From the NCBI GenBank assembly GCA_035477115.1, contig DATIKW010000018.1, positions 26,343-90,342 of the forward strand: a DNA stretch of 64,000 bases, in the 5' to 3' direction. The position numbers and the translations under genes were made by a program. The notes beneath the pieces were generated by a model that was not told the DNA's origin, ran no database searches, and was given only the letters and a program-made list of their open reading frames with translations. Each line of letters starts with the position of its first letter. The first letter of the stretch is position 1. Positions 24,037 through 32,427 of the stretch are shown here, piece after piece. This DNA comes from UBA995 sp035477115 (GTDB lineage Bacteria > Bacillota > Sulfobacillia > UBA995).

Positions 24037-24449
24037 TGGTCGTCACCTGCCCGCTCCACCAGTTCCACCATCACTCCGTGCAGCGAGCGCGGGTGCAGGA
24101 AACCGACCCGACTGCCCCGTGCTCCCGCTCGCGGCTCTCGATCGACCGGCACGAGTCCACGGTCCGCGGCCGCCTGCAAACCGGCCGCAGCATCGGCAAC
24201 CCGCAGCGCGAGGTGATGGACGCCTTCCCCTCGCGCTTCCAGAAACCGGCCGACGGGTGAACCGGCATCGGTGGTTTCCAGGAGTTCGATCCGACTCTCC
24301 CCAACCTGGAACCAGGCGAGGCGGAGCTTCCGCTCCGGGAGTTCCTCGATCTCCCCGCCCGTGAGTCCTAGCGAACGAAAGGCAGCGATGCCCGCGGACA
24401 AGTCCCGGACGGCTATCCCGACGTGGTCTATCTTCAAGACCTCACTCAC
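24033..24449 (-). CDS. mce: Methylmalonyl-CoA epimerase
   Basis: A vicinal-oxygen-chelate enzyme of about 138 aa that interconverts (2S)- and (2R)-methylmalonyl-CoA. The N-terminal KIDHVGIAVRDL (metal His), RIELLETTDAGSPVGRFLEARGEGVHHLALRV (metal Glu/His) and HPRSLHGVMVELVE (final Glu) cover the expected metal site. A GTG at 24449 with AAGGTGG upstream is chosen. It overlaps the end of the B12-binding subunit gene. Its own stop overlaps the CTG of mmdA. Confidence 0.93.
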   Translation of the reverse strand: MSEVLKIDHVGIAVRDLSAGIAAFRSLGLTGGEIEELPERKLRLAWFQVGESRIELLETTDAGSPVGRFLEARGEGVHHLALRVADAAAGLQAAADRGLVPVDREPRAGARGSRVGFLHPRSLHGVMVELVERAGDDH

Positions 24450-24894
24450 GATCTTCCACCTTCCCCGCACGCTGGCGAATGAACGCGACGATCGCTTGCA
24501 GGCTGGCTCCCGGCGTGAAAACTGCCTCTACTCCGGCCTCCCGCAGGGCGGGGATGTCCTCCTCAGGGATTACGCCCCCGCCCACCACCACCACTTTCTC
24601 CCTGCCTAGTCGGCGGAGGGCCTCGGTCACCCGCGGGAACAGGTGCGCGTGCGCTCCGGACAAGCTCGACAGCCCGACGACGTCCACATCTTCCTGAAGC
24701 GCGGCTCGAGCAATTTGCTCAGGAGTCTGGCGAATGCCGGTGTAGACGACTTCCATGCCCGCGTCCCGGAGAGCGCGGGTGACGACCAGGGCGCCCCGGT
24801 CATGCCCATCGAGTCCCGCCTTCGCGATCAGCACGCGGATGGGCGGGAGGTCGGGGATGCCCGTCCCCTCTTCAGCCGGCGACGGACGGTTCAT
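24442..24894 (-). CDS. Methylmalonyl-CoA mutase, B12-binding small subunit
   Basis: A 150-aa cobalamin-binding domain protein. The signature DGHDRG (DxHxxG) near residue 30 carries the His that coordinates cobalt. It is followed by VVGLSSLSGAHAHLFP and the GGGVIPEEDIPAL loop. It pairs with the separate catalytic subunit encoded immediately upstream, as in two-subunit archaeal and Bacillota mutases. It overlaps both the mutase large-subunit gene (23 nt) and the epimerase gene. Confidence 0.95.
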   Translation of the reverse strand: MNRPSPAEEGTGIPDLPPIRVLIAKAGLDGHDRGALVVTRALRDAGMEVVYTGIRQTPEQIARAALQEDVDVVGLSSLSGAHAHLFPRVTEALRRLGREKVVVVGGGVIPEEDIPALREAGVEAVFTPGASLQAIVAFIRQRAGKVEDRE

Positions 24895-26575
24895 GCTCTC
24901 CGAATACCTCCCGCAAGGTCCCGCAGACCTCGCCCAGCGTGGCCCTATAACGGACTGCGTCCAGGATCGGCGGGAACAGATCGGCCGCCGCCTCCCGGGC
25001 AGCCGCCGCCAGCGCCTCCAAGGCGCCGGTCACCGCCCCGGCGTCACGACTCCGCCGTAATGCCTCCAGCCTGCGCCTCTGCCTGTCCTCCACCCTCGGG
25101 TCCAACCGAATGCCCATGGCCTTCCCGGGTGAGGATGGGGCTTGGTCGTCCTGAAAACAGTTGACGCCCACCACCTGGCGCTTGCCGCCTTCAAGCTGCA
25201 GTTGGGTCTGGTAAGCACTACGATGGATCTCGTCTTGCATGAACCCGCGCTCGATAGCCGCCACCGCTCCGCCCAGGGCGTCGATCCGCTCGAGATAGGC
25301 CAAGGCCCCCTCTTCGACCGTACGGGTCAGGTTCTCGACGAGGTAGGACCCGCCAAGCGGGTCGGCACTCGCCGTCACGCCGCTCTCAAAGGCGATGATC
25401 TGCTGGGTGCGGAGGGCAATGCGGACCGACTCCTCGCTGGGCAGGGCCAACGCTTCATCGCGCGAATTCGTATGCAGCGATTGGGCGCCCCCAAGGACGG
25501 CTGCCAGCGCCTGCAGGGCGACCCGCACGACGTTGTTGTCCGGCTGCTGGGCGGTGAGCGCGGACCCGGCGGTCTGCGCATGGAAGCGCAACATCCAAGA
25601 CCGAGGGTTCTTCGCCTTCATGCGCTCGCGCATCAGTCGGGCCCACAGCCGCCTGGCCGCGCGGAACTTGGCCACTTCCTCGAACAGGTCGGAATGCGCA
25701 TTGAAGAAGAAGGACAGCCGGGGCGCGAAGGCATCGATGTCCAGTCCAGCTTGTCGGGCGGCATCGACGTAGGCCAATCCGTTGGCCAGGGTGAAGGCCA
25801 CTTCTTGCACCGCCGTCGCCCCGGCCTCGCGAATGTGGTACCCGGAGATGGAAATGGTGTTCCACTCGGGGAGGTGCCGGGAGCAGTACCGGAAGATGTC
25901 GGTGACCAACCGCATCGAAGGCCGGGGCGGGAAGATATAAGTACCCCGGGCCACGTATTCCTTGAGGATGTCATTCTGCACCGTGCCCGACAGCGCGCCC
26001 GGCGCTACTCCTTGCTCCTCGGCAACCACGACATACATCGCGAGCAGCACGATAGCCGGGGCGTTGATGGTCATGGAAGTGGACACCTTGTCGAGCGGGA
26101 TCGCCTGGAACAGCGTGGCCATGTCGTCCACCGAATCGACGGCCACGCCTACTTTGCCCACTTCTCCCCCCGACAGGGGGTGGTCCGAATCATATCCGAT
26201 CTGGGTGGGCAAGTCAAAGGCGACGCTCAGGCCGGTCTGACCCTGCTCCAGGAGGTAACGGAAGCGGCGGTTGGTCTCCTCCGCCGAGCCAAAACCCGCG
26301 TACTGGCGCATGGTCCAGGGCCGTCCCCGGTACATGGTGGGTTGAACGCCCCGGGTGAAGGGGAACAGGCCGGGGAAGCCGAGTTCCTCAAGGTAGTCGA
26401 ACGCGGGAAGCTCGAGCGGAGTATATAGGCGGTCGACGGGGAGCCCCGATCCGCTCACGAAGCGGTCTTGCGCCTCGGGGGCCCTCGCCAAAGACCGGCC
26501 AACCTCCTCTTGCTCCCAATTGATTCTAGCCGCCCGCAGTGCATCCCGCGGCGGTCCGCCCATGGCCACCGCCAT
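24872..26575 (-). CDS. Methylmalonyl-CoA mutase, catalytic large subunit
   Basis: TIM-barrel domain of the B12-dependent mutase interconverting succinyl-CoA and (2R)-methylmalonyl-CoA, about 567 aa. Hallmarks are FPFTRGVQPTMYRGRPWTMRQYAGFG, TGLSVAFDLPTQIGYDSDHP, SGTVQNDILKEY and YHIREAGATAVQE. A SLHTNSRDEALALPSE block is also present. The YRGRPWTMRQYAG sequence is of the true MCM type, not isobutyryl- or ethylmalonyl-CoA mutase. The open frame extends 166 codons upstream through the divergent promoter region and into the next gene, which is not credible. The ATG at 26575 with a G-rich ribosome site is chosen. Confidence 0.95.
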   Translation of the reverse strand: MAVAMGGPPRDALRAARINWEQEEVGRSLARAPEAQDRFVSGSGLPVDRLYTPLELPAFDYLEELGFPGLFPFTRGVQPTMYRGRPWTMRQYAGFGSAEETNRRFRYLLEQGQTGLSVAFDLPTQIGYDSDHPLSGGEVGKVGVAVDSVDDMATLFQAIPLDKVSTSMTINAPAIVLLAMYVVVAEEQGVAPGALSGTVQNDILKEYVARGTYIFPPRPSMRLVTDIFRYCSRHLPEWNTISISGYHIREAGATAVQEVAFTLANGLAYVDAARQAGLDIDAFAPRLSFFFNAHSDLFEEVAKFRAARRLWARLMRERMKAKNPRSWMLRFHAQTAGSALTAQQPDNNVVRVALQALAAVLGGAQSLHTNSRDEALALPSEESVRIALRTQQIIAFESGVTASADPLGGSYLVENLTRTVEEGALAYLERIDALGGAVAAIERGFMQDEIHRSAYQTQLQLEGGKRQVVGVNCFQDDQAPSSPGKAMGIRLDPRVEDRQRRRLEALRRSRDAGAVTGALEALAAAAREAAADLFPPILDAVRYRATLGEVCGTLREVFGEHEPSVAG

Positions 26576-26687
26576 ACCCCCGCTCTCAGCAAAAAGCTCG
26601 GCGACCGGCGCCGCGCTCCCTGAGTGATAGGCTTGGTCTTTCCACGACTGTCCTCCAATATCCTTCCCGGCAGGAATCGCCACCGGT

Positions 26688-26705
26688 GCACAGAATAGTG
26701 CACGC
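26688..26705. promoter_or_regulatory. Inverted repeat in the mutase/quinate-dehydrogenase-like divergent region
   Basis: Two GTGCAC hexamers separated by AGAATA form an 18-bp inverted repeat, in the 163-bp space between the divergent mutase operon and the next plus-strand gene. It has the size of a dimeric repressor operator. No regulator binding this motif is identifiable. Confidence 0.3.
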
Positions 26706-26738
26706 CAGGGAGCAGGTATGACCGTGAGGGTGGTAGCC

Positions 26739-27641
26739 ATGAAGCGCATCGTCAGCATCAGTCTTGGTTCCTCGCAACGGGACAAGAAAGTCGAACTCGA
26801 ACTCCTGGGCCAGCCCTTCTCGATCGAGCGCGTCGGCACCGACGGTGATGTGGGCCGGGCCGTCCGGATGCTGAAGGACCTGGACGGACAAGTAGCGGCC
26901 TTCGGAATCGGCGGCATCGACTTCTCCGTGAAGTCGGGCAAGCGGTCCTGGCCGCTCCGCGAGGCGATCCGCCTGGCCGGCACGCCGCGGGTGACCCCGG
27001 TCGTGGACGGGGGCGGGGTCAAGGACGCGCTCGAACGGCAGATCGTCTTCGACCTCGAACCGGTATATGGCATACCGGTGAAGGGCCGGCGGGTCTTGGT
27101 GGCGTCGGGAGCGGCCCGCTATGCGATGGCGGAAGCCTTCGTACAGGCGGGAGCCGACTGCATCTTCGGCGATCTCATGTTCGTCCTGGGGCTGCCGGTG
27201 AAGATCCGGACCCTTGCCGGACTCGATCGGGCGGTCCGGATCATCGCCCCCGTGGCCTCGCGCCTGCCGATCTCCTTGCTATACCCGACGGGCAAGGCCC
27301 AGCACCGCTCAACCCCGCGTTTTCCCGCTGTCTATGCCTGGGCCGACTTCCTCACCGGCGACTACCACTTCCTGCACCGGCACCTCCCTGACCGCATCGA
27401 CGGCAAGGTGGTGTTCACCAACACGGTCACGGCGGCCGACGTGGACGAGTTGCGGGCCCGGGGAGCCGGGTGGTTGATCACCTCCAGCCCGGAGATGGAC
27501 GGCCGTTCCTTCGCCGCCAATGTGGTCGAGGCCATGCTGGTTGCCTTATCGGGGAAACGTCCGGAGGAACTCACGCGGGAAGACTACCTCGAGCTATTCA
27601 GCCGCGCCGGTCTACGCCCTCGGGTCGAGCGCCTGAACTAA
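26739..27641 (+). CDS. Conserved protein of the family often annotated quinate 5-dehydrogenase
   Basis: About 300 aa. The N-terminus MKRIVSISLGSSQRDKKVELELLGQPFSIERVGTD and the FGIGGIDF, TPVVDGGGVKDALER and VLVASGAARYAMAEAFVQAGAD blocks match a conserved Bacillota family. Its members are commonly labelled quinate 5-dehydrogenase in databases, though I know of no direct biochemical proof. The C-terminal TGDYHFLHRHLPDRIDGKVVFTNTVT is also conserved. The ATG at 26739 follows GAGGGTGG. An ATG at 26718 is an alternative. The gene is divergent from the mutase operon and followed by a strong hairpin. Confidence 0.6.
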   Translation: MKRIVSISLGSSQRDKKVELELLGQPFSIERVGTDGDVGRAVRMLKDLDGQVAAFGIGGIDFSVKSGKRSWPLREAIRLAGTPRVTPVVDGGGVKDALERQIVFDLEPVYGIPVKGRRVLVASGAARYAMAEAFVQAGADCIFGDLMFVLGLPVKIRTLAGLDRAVRIIAPVASRLPISLLYPTGKAQHRSTPRFPAVYAWADFLTGDYHFLHRHLPDRIDGKVVFTNTVTAADVDELRARGAGWLITSSPEMDGRSFAANVVEAMLVALSGKRPEELTREDYLELFSRAGLRPRVERLN

Positions 27642-27645
27642 AGCG

Positions 27646-27670
27646 CGGGGGCGGGACCCGCCCGCCCCCG
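27646..27670. terminator. Convergent GC-rich terminator hairpin
   Basis: CGGGGGCGGG (27646-27655) pairs with CCCGCCCCCG (27661-27670) across a 5-nt loop. It is 5 bp after the stop of the plus-strand gene and 38 bp from the end of the convergent permease gene. There is no U-tract, so its function as a terminator is inferred from position. Its core resembles the dispersed palindrome but is not a copy. Confidence 0.5.
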
Positions 27671-27707
27671 TACGACGCGCGTAACGCCGGCCACCGGTGT
27701 TGGCGGC

Positions 27708-29087
27708 CTACAGGAACAACACCGCCACCACCGTCGCCACCACGAGGCCGGTAACCACCGGGACCACGTTCCGGCGCAGCACCTCCATCACCGGTACCCC
27801 GCACATGCCGGCCACGGCCACCAGCGTGCTCCAGGCGACCAGGGTTCCGCCGCCCGACCACACCGCGCCCATCTGGCCGATAGCTCCCAGTGTGGAAGCC
27901 AATCCAACATCCCCCGCCGCCAGCGACCCCGCCAGGCTGCCGGTCAGCGGCAACCCGGAGAAGCCGGAGCCGTCGAGGCCCGTAATGACGCCGATGATCA
28001 GCATGCCGAAGCCGGCCAGCAGGCCGGTTGCCGGTATGTACTGGGCCACGAGGTTGCCGACATCGAACAGATAGCCGGGTGCGCCCTCACCCATGATCTG
28101 GGCCGAGGCTCCCGGGGACCCGAGGAAGAAGAAGGCGGCGATGGGGATGATCGGCCCCATCACCTTGAAAGCGAAGGTGAACCCCTCGGCCAGACGGTCC
28201 CCGATCTCATCGAATCCCTGCCAACCGTAGGTAGCCAAGGCCGCGATCACCAGGACGACGGCTGCACTGCCGCCCAGCAAGGCGGTGGCGTCGCCGCCCA
28301 GGATGCGCATGCTGATCATGGCCACGAGGGCGAGCGCCACGATCAGGGGAGTGAGCCGGGCCAAGAGGAGCGCGACCGCAGGCTTGTTCACCGCGACGGG
28401 CTCGTCATGCACGCCAGCGCGGAAGGCTACATCTCCCGTGGCCGCCACTTTAGCGAACTCGGACACGTCCTTACGCCCGAGGTAGTAAGCCAACGGCAGG
28501 GCGATCGCCCCGACGATGAGGGTCAGCAGGCCGCCCTTCCAGACCACCATTTCCACCGGCACGCCGGCAGCCAAGGCGGTAAGGCGGGGGGCTCCCTGGA
28601 TGACCACATCGCCGGCCAGCGCCATGCCCTGGCCCGCGATGGCAACCGCTACCGCCGCGGTCACCGGGGGGAGTCCGGCGGCCACCGCTGCCGGGACGAG
28701 CAGCCCGGCCACCAGCGGCACCGACGGCGTGGGCCAGAAGAACAGGGCCACGATGAACGTGGTGACGGCCAGCGCGGCGTAGCTCACGGCCGGGGAGACC
28801 ATCAGCTTCCGGAGCGGGCTGATCATGATGCTATCGGCGCCGGTCGCCCGCAACCCCCGCAGCATGGCAACCATGATGCTGATGATCAGGAAGATCCCGA
28901 ACAGCTCGGTGGCCGCCACGATCATGGAGTTGAACAGGGTCTGCACCGCGAACACCACGTCTTGCCGGAACGAAAGCGCGATGAGGAAGGTGAAGATCAC
29001 ACAGGGGATGATGACCGACCGCCGGAAAGCCATGGTGACCAGGACGGCCACCACCCCTATCACGTATAACCAATGTCCCAGGGTCAT
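27708..29087 (-). CDS. Polytopic membrane permease of unknown substrate
   Basis: About 459 aa with some 11-12 hydrophobic segments. Sequence blocks such as FWPTPSVPLVAGLLVPAAVAAGLPPVTAAVAVAIAGQGMALAGDVVIQGAPRLT and ITGLDGSGFSGLPLTGSLAGSLA look like the re-entrant-loop halves of ion-transporter-superfamily carriers (e.g. DcuC, GntP or CitM types). No precise family is recognised. A long upstream extension without membrane character is rejected. The ATG follows AAGGAGGT by 7 nt. Flanked by mutase and glutamate dehydrogenase operons, it may carry a dicarboxylate or amino-acid-derived acid, which is only context. Confidence 0.7.
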   Translation of the reverse strand: MTLGHWLYVIGVVAVLVTMAFRRSVIIPCVIFTFLIALSFRQDVVFAVQTLFNSMIVAATELFGIFLIISIMVAMLRGLRATGADSIMISPLRKLMVSPAVSYAALAVTTFIVALFFWPTPSVPLVAGLLVPAAVAAGLPPVTAAVAVAIAGQGMALAGDVVIQGAPRLTALAAGVPVEMVVWKGGLLTLIVGAIALPLAYYLGRKDVSEFAKVAATGDVAFRAGVHDEPVAVNKPAVALLLARLTPLIVALALVAMISMRILGGDATALLGGSAAVVLVIAALATYGWQGFDEIGDRLAEGFTFAFKVMGPIIPIAAFFFLGSPGASAQIMGEGAPGYLFDVGNLVAQYIPATGLLAGFGMLIIGVITGLDGSGFSGLPLTGSLAGSLAAGDVGLASTLGAIGQMGAVWSGGGTLVAWSTLVAVAGMCGVPVMEVLRRNVVPVVTGLVVATVVAVLFL

Positions 29088-29248
29088 CGGCAGGACCTCC
29101 TTGCTCATTACTGATGAGTAGCAGGAGCCACAACCAATTGCACCCTCATTCGCCCTCCACACCCCTCCCGTCGGCCTCAGCTTCTCTGCCTTGCAAGATT
29201 CGACACCGCCGCCGCCGATCCTGCAACCCGGCGGCAGGAGAGTGCCGG

Positions 29249-30532
29249 TCAGCCCGCGGCCGGTCCCAGCCAGCCCCTCACCCGCATGGCATCGGCCACT
29301 CGCTTGACCGCCACCATGAACGCCGCCGATCGCATGGGCAGCTTCCGATCGCGGCACATCCCGTAAACATTATGAAAGGCCCGGACCATGGCCATCTCCA
29401 GCTTCCGGTTGACCTCTTCCTCCGACCAGTAGTATCCCGACAGGTTCTGCGCCCACTCGAAGTAGGAGACGGTGACCCCCCCGGCGCTCGCCAGGATGTC
29501 GGGGAGCACCAGGATGCCGCGATCGAAGAGGATCCGGTCCGCTTCCGGCGTGGTGGGACCGTTGGCCGCCTCGCCCACGATCCTCGCCCGGACTCCCCCG
29601 GCAATGCGAGCCGTCAACTGGTTTTCGAGGGCGGCGGGGATCAGCACCTCGCACTCCGTCTGCAGGAGTTGTTCCGTACTGACGGCCATGGCCGCCGGGA
29701 AGCCGGACACCGTGCCGGTGCGGCACTTGTGGTCGGCGAGTGCTGCCGGGTCCATACCGCAGGACTGGAAGACCGAGCCGCAGGAATCCCCCACCGCTAC
29801 CACGCAGGCCCCGCGCTCGTGGAAGAGCCGCGCCGCCACCGAGCCGGCGTTCCCGAACCCCTGGACGGCGACCCGGGCTCCCGCCACGGGGATGCCCAGC
29901 TGCTTCATGGCTTCCAGACACGCGTACACACAGCCGCGCCCGGTAGCCTCGTTACGCCCCTCCGACCCGCCGAGGAGCAGCGGTTTGCCGGTCATGACTC
30001 CGAAGGAATTGTGATCGCGCAGCCGGCTGAACTCGTCGACCATCCAGGCCATGACTTGCGGGTTCGTGTATACGTCGGGTGCCGGGATGTCTTTCTCGGG
30101 TCCGATGATGGGAGCCAGCGCCCGCATGAGCCCCCGGCTCAACCGCTCGAGTTCGCCGCAGGACAGCCGCCGGGGATCGCAACGTACGCCTCCCTTGCCG
30201 CCCCCGTAAGGCAGACCCAGCACGGCGCACTTGAAAGTCATCCACATCGATAACGCCTTGACCTCATCCATCGTGACCTCGGGATGGAACCGCAGGCCGC
30301 CCTTGAACGGCCCCAGCGCGTCGTTGTGTTGCGACCGCCACCCCACAAAGCTTCGGACGCTGCCGTCGTCCATGACCACGGGGACGGAAACTTCCATCAC
30401 TCGCGACGGCTGCTTCAGTATTTCGTATGCCGCCGCCTCCAGGCCCAGGGCGTCACATGCCTCCCTCACCTGCCGCTGGCATATTTGGAAGCAATTCAGG
30501 GTGAGTTCCTCGGCCGCTGTGTCGCACTTCAT
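29249..30532 (-). CDS. gdhA: Glutamate dehydrogenase
   Basis: A 427-aa Glu/Leu/Phe/Val dehydrogenase. GPFKGGLRFHPEVTMDEVKALSMWMTFKCAVLGLPYGGGKGGV contains the catalytic and substrate lysines. PAPDVYTNPQVMAWMVDE and the Rossmann glycines VAVQGFGNAGSVAAR follow. The C-terminal region has SYFEWAQNLSGYYWSEEEV, typical of true GDHs of the hexameric small type. The ATG overlaps the stop of the oxidoreductase delta subunit (ATGA). This ties NAD(P)-linked glutamate/2-oxoglutarate interconversion to a 2-oxoacid:ferredoxin oxidoreductase in one operon. Confidence 0.93.
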   Translation of the reverse strand: MKCDTAAEELTLNCFQICQRQVREACDALGLEAAAYEILKQPSRVMEVSVPVVMDDGSVRSFVGWRSQHNDALGPFKGGLRFHPEVTMDEVKALSMWMTFKCAVLGLPYGGGKGGVRCDPRRLSCGELERLSRGLMRALAPIIGPEKDIPAPDVYTNPQVMAWMVDEFSRLRDHNSFGVMTGKPLLLGGSEGRNEATGRGCVYACLEAMKQLGIPVAGARVAVQGFGNAGSVAARLFHERGACVVAVGDSCGSVFQSCGMDPAALADHKCRTGTVSGFPAAMAVSTEQLLQTECEVLIPAALENQLTARIAGGVRARIVGEAANGPTTPEADRILFDRGILVLPDILASAGGVTVSYFEWAQNLSGYYWSEEEVNRKLEMAMVRAFHNVYGMCRDRKLPMRSAAFMVAVKRVADAMRVRGWLGPAAG

Positions 30533-30816
30533 CTCTTGGCCCTCCTCAAGTCCCGGACGCCCGGAAGGCCGTATTTCGACATTTCAAAACCGCCCTGTGC
30601 CTCCTCCACCGGGACCATCTTGATACAACTGCGTTTCGCTATGTCGGTACATACGCGCAGGCAAGCGCCGCATCCCTTGCAGCGATCGATGGCGACGAAT
30701 GCCGTCTTGCGCTCTTCATCATACAGGAGCGTGTTGGGCTCGGGGCAATACAGGGTGCACAGACGGCAATTGGTTGCGGAGCACTTCGCGGGGTCGACTT
30801 GCGCTATCTTATACAT
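30529..30816 (-). CDS. 2-oxoacid:ferredoxin oxidoreductase, delta (4Fe-4S) subunit
   Basis: About 95 aa with two ferredoxin-type cluster motifs. The first is CSATNCRLCTLYCP, whose leading Cys spacing (C-x4-C-x2-C-x3-CP) is one residue longer than usual. The second is CKGCGACLRVC followed by a further Cys in KRSC. It passes electrons from the TPP site to ferredoxin. The internal ATG at 30816 is chosen because the longer frame only overlaps the gamma-subunit gene. It is coupled to gdhA downstream. Confidence 0.85.
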   Translation of the reverse strand: MYKIAQVDPAKCSATNCRLCTLYCPEPNTLLYDEERKTAFVAIDRCKGCGACLRVCTDIAKRSCIKMVPVEEAQGGFEMSKYGLPGVRDLRRAKR

Positions 30817-31508
30817 ACCGCATCTCTCTTCTTCAGGCCGTGTTGAACCCAACCCTGCTGGCCCGCATACTTGTGGGCGGCTCGGATTACCTCCATGTTC
30901 TTCTCGACCAACTCGGCCTTGTGAGCAAACCCCTTCTCGGCAGCGCGATCGAGCGAGGCGGTCCCCCCGGAAGCCACGAAGTCCTTGCCCAGGAAACGCG
31001 CCCGCACCGCCTTCTCCAGGGAGTCGAGGTCGGGGATGCCGAGGATGGCCGCCACAGCACCGACCATGGCCATGTTGGTCGCGACATCTCTCCCGGCATA
31101 CTCCAGCGCCAACTGCAGGGCGGGCAGATAGTACACGCGGGCCCGCCGCTCGCGTAGCTCCCGCTCCTCATCCGCTCCGAGCTGGAGGGGATGCTGGGCA
31201 TTGATGAGGATATCCGAGTCTTCCTTTAGCCCGGAGTAAAACGGCATGGTGTACGACTTCCCGTGCGTTATCACCTGACTATGGAAGATCGCGATGAAAT
31301 TGGGGTAGGTGATCTCGCCGATCTCGTATAGCGGGCCGTCAGCTATCCGCACATAGCTCTCCACCGGAGCCATCCGTTTCTCGGAGCCGAAGAAAGGGAC
31401 CACCGTGCTCTCTCCGCCGCTCAGGATGACCGCGTTGCTGAGAACGTGGGAGGCGGTGACCACGCCTTGCCCACCGACTCCTGCCATGCGGATGTTATAT
31501 CGCTTCAT
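30804..31508 (-). CDS. 2-oxoacid:ferredoxin oxidoreductase, gamma subunit
   Basis: A 234-aa subunit of the KorC/PorC type. The N-terminus MKRYNIRMAGVGGQGVVTASHVLSNAVILSG carries the GGQG motif characteristic of gamma subunits. SEKRMAPVESYVRI and NMAMVGAVAAILGIPDLDSLEKAVR are also typical. It overlaps the beta gene by 14 nt and the delta gene by 13 nt. It is longer than most KorC proteins by a ~35-residue C-terminal helix (GFAHKAELVEKNMEVIRAAHKYA), which also occurs in some Por gamma subunits. Confidence 0.88.
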   Translation of the reverse strand: MKRYNIRMAGVGGQGVVTASHVLSNAVILSGGESTVVPFFGSEKRMAPVESYVRIADGPLYEIGEITYPNFIAIFHSQVITHGKSYTMPFYSGLKEDSDILINAQHPLQLGADEERELRERRARVYYLPALQLALEYAGRDVATNMAMVGAVAAILGIPDLDSLEKAVRARFLGKDFVASGGTASLDRAAEKGFAHKAELVEKNMEVIRAAHKYAGQQGWVQHGLKKRDAVCIR

Positions 31509-32370
31509 GCTGTCGGCCTCCCCTTTGCGCGGCCATCCCGTCGAGGTAAGCGCTGGCTTCGTCGCTCATGATCTCGAGGTAACCGTAGCGCTCCTTCTCC
31601 ACCTGGCGCGCATCGTCGAGCACCTTCTCGGGCGGTATGGAGTACTCGATGCTACAGGATGTGTAGACCTGGACATAAGCAGGTCCGATCTCGCGCGCCA
31701 CCAGCACCGCCTTCCGAATGGTGCTCACCACTCGGCTGGGATTGGCGGGGGTGAGGCGGGCGATATAGGCAACGCCTGCCGTTCGCGCCAGGCCAAGCAT
31801 GTCGATCTTCTCGAACTGCTTGCCCCGGGGAGCCATCTTGACCACGGCCCCTCTACACGTCATGCCGCTCTCCTGGCCGCCCGTGTTCCCGTAAACTTCG
31901 TTGTCCAACATGACCGTGGTGAACTTCTCCTTGCGGAACCAGGAGTGCATGACCTGCGAGAAGCCGATGTCGGCGATCCCTCCATCTCCGGCCATGACCA
32001 CCACATCCTTGGCTTGCCCGGGGAAGCGGATGGCGAGTCCCCGCTTCAGGCCGGTGGCAACCCCGTTGGTATCGCAGTAGTTGCCATAAACGAACGGTAT
32101 CGCCGCTTGCGACAGGGCCATGCGGCCACACCCGGCGGTGCCGACCATGATGGTGTGCTCGGGGTTGGGCAGGCCCATGAGCGCCAGGCGGATGAAGAAA
32201 GCCATGGCGCAACCCTCACACATGGGGTGCTCCTCGAGTATCTCCTTGAACGTTCCAACCTCGGACAGCGTGACTTGACGTCCGAATGGGCCCCGCTCGA
32301 CCAGGTCCTGGTATTCCTTTGGCATGAAGCGCATGAACCCGGGAGCCACTTGCAGTGTCCTCAACGCCAT
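31495..32370 (-). CDS. 2-oxoacid:ferredoxin oxidoreductase, beta (TPP-binding) subunit
   Basis: A 291-aa thiamine-diphosphate subunit. The N-terminal Cys pair MCEGC and the later Cys in TAGCGRM may hold an Fe-S cluster. The TPP/Mg motif is MAGDGGIADIGFSQVMHS, then LDNEVYGNTGGQESGMT. These fit pyruvate, 2-ketoisovalerate and related oxidoreductases. The substrate cannot be read from sequence. The glutamate dehydrogenase in the operon makes 2-oxoglutarate or branched-chain 2-oxoacids attractive. Confidence 0.9.
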   Translation of the reverse strand: MALRTLQVAPGFMRFMPKEYQDLVERGPFGRQVTLSEVGTFKEILEEHPMCEGCAMAFFIRLALMGLPNPEHTIMVGTAGCGRMALSQAAIPFVYGNYCDTNGVATGLKRGLAIRFPGQAKDVVVMAGDGGIADIGFSQVMHSWFRKEKFTTVMLDNEVYGNTGGQESGMTCRGAVVKMAPRGKQFEKIDMLGLARTAGVAYIARLTPANPSRVVSTIRKAVLVAREIGPAYVQVYTSCSIEYSIPPEKVLDDARQVEKERYGYLEIMSDEASAYLDGMAAQRGGRQHEAI

Positions 32371-32427
32371 CGCCTAGCACCTCGTCCTGTGAGTGGCCTC
32401 AAGCACATCCTCTGGCCGTCAACGTCC

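Noticed and set aside
26576..27073. N-terminal extension of the mutase large subunit
   Set aside because: It would run through the divergent promoter region and the start of the convergent-strand neighbour, and does not match any mutase N-terminus.
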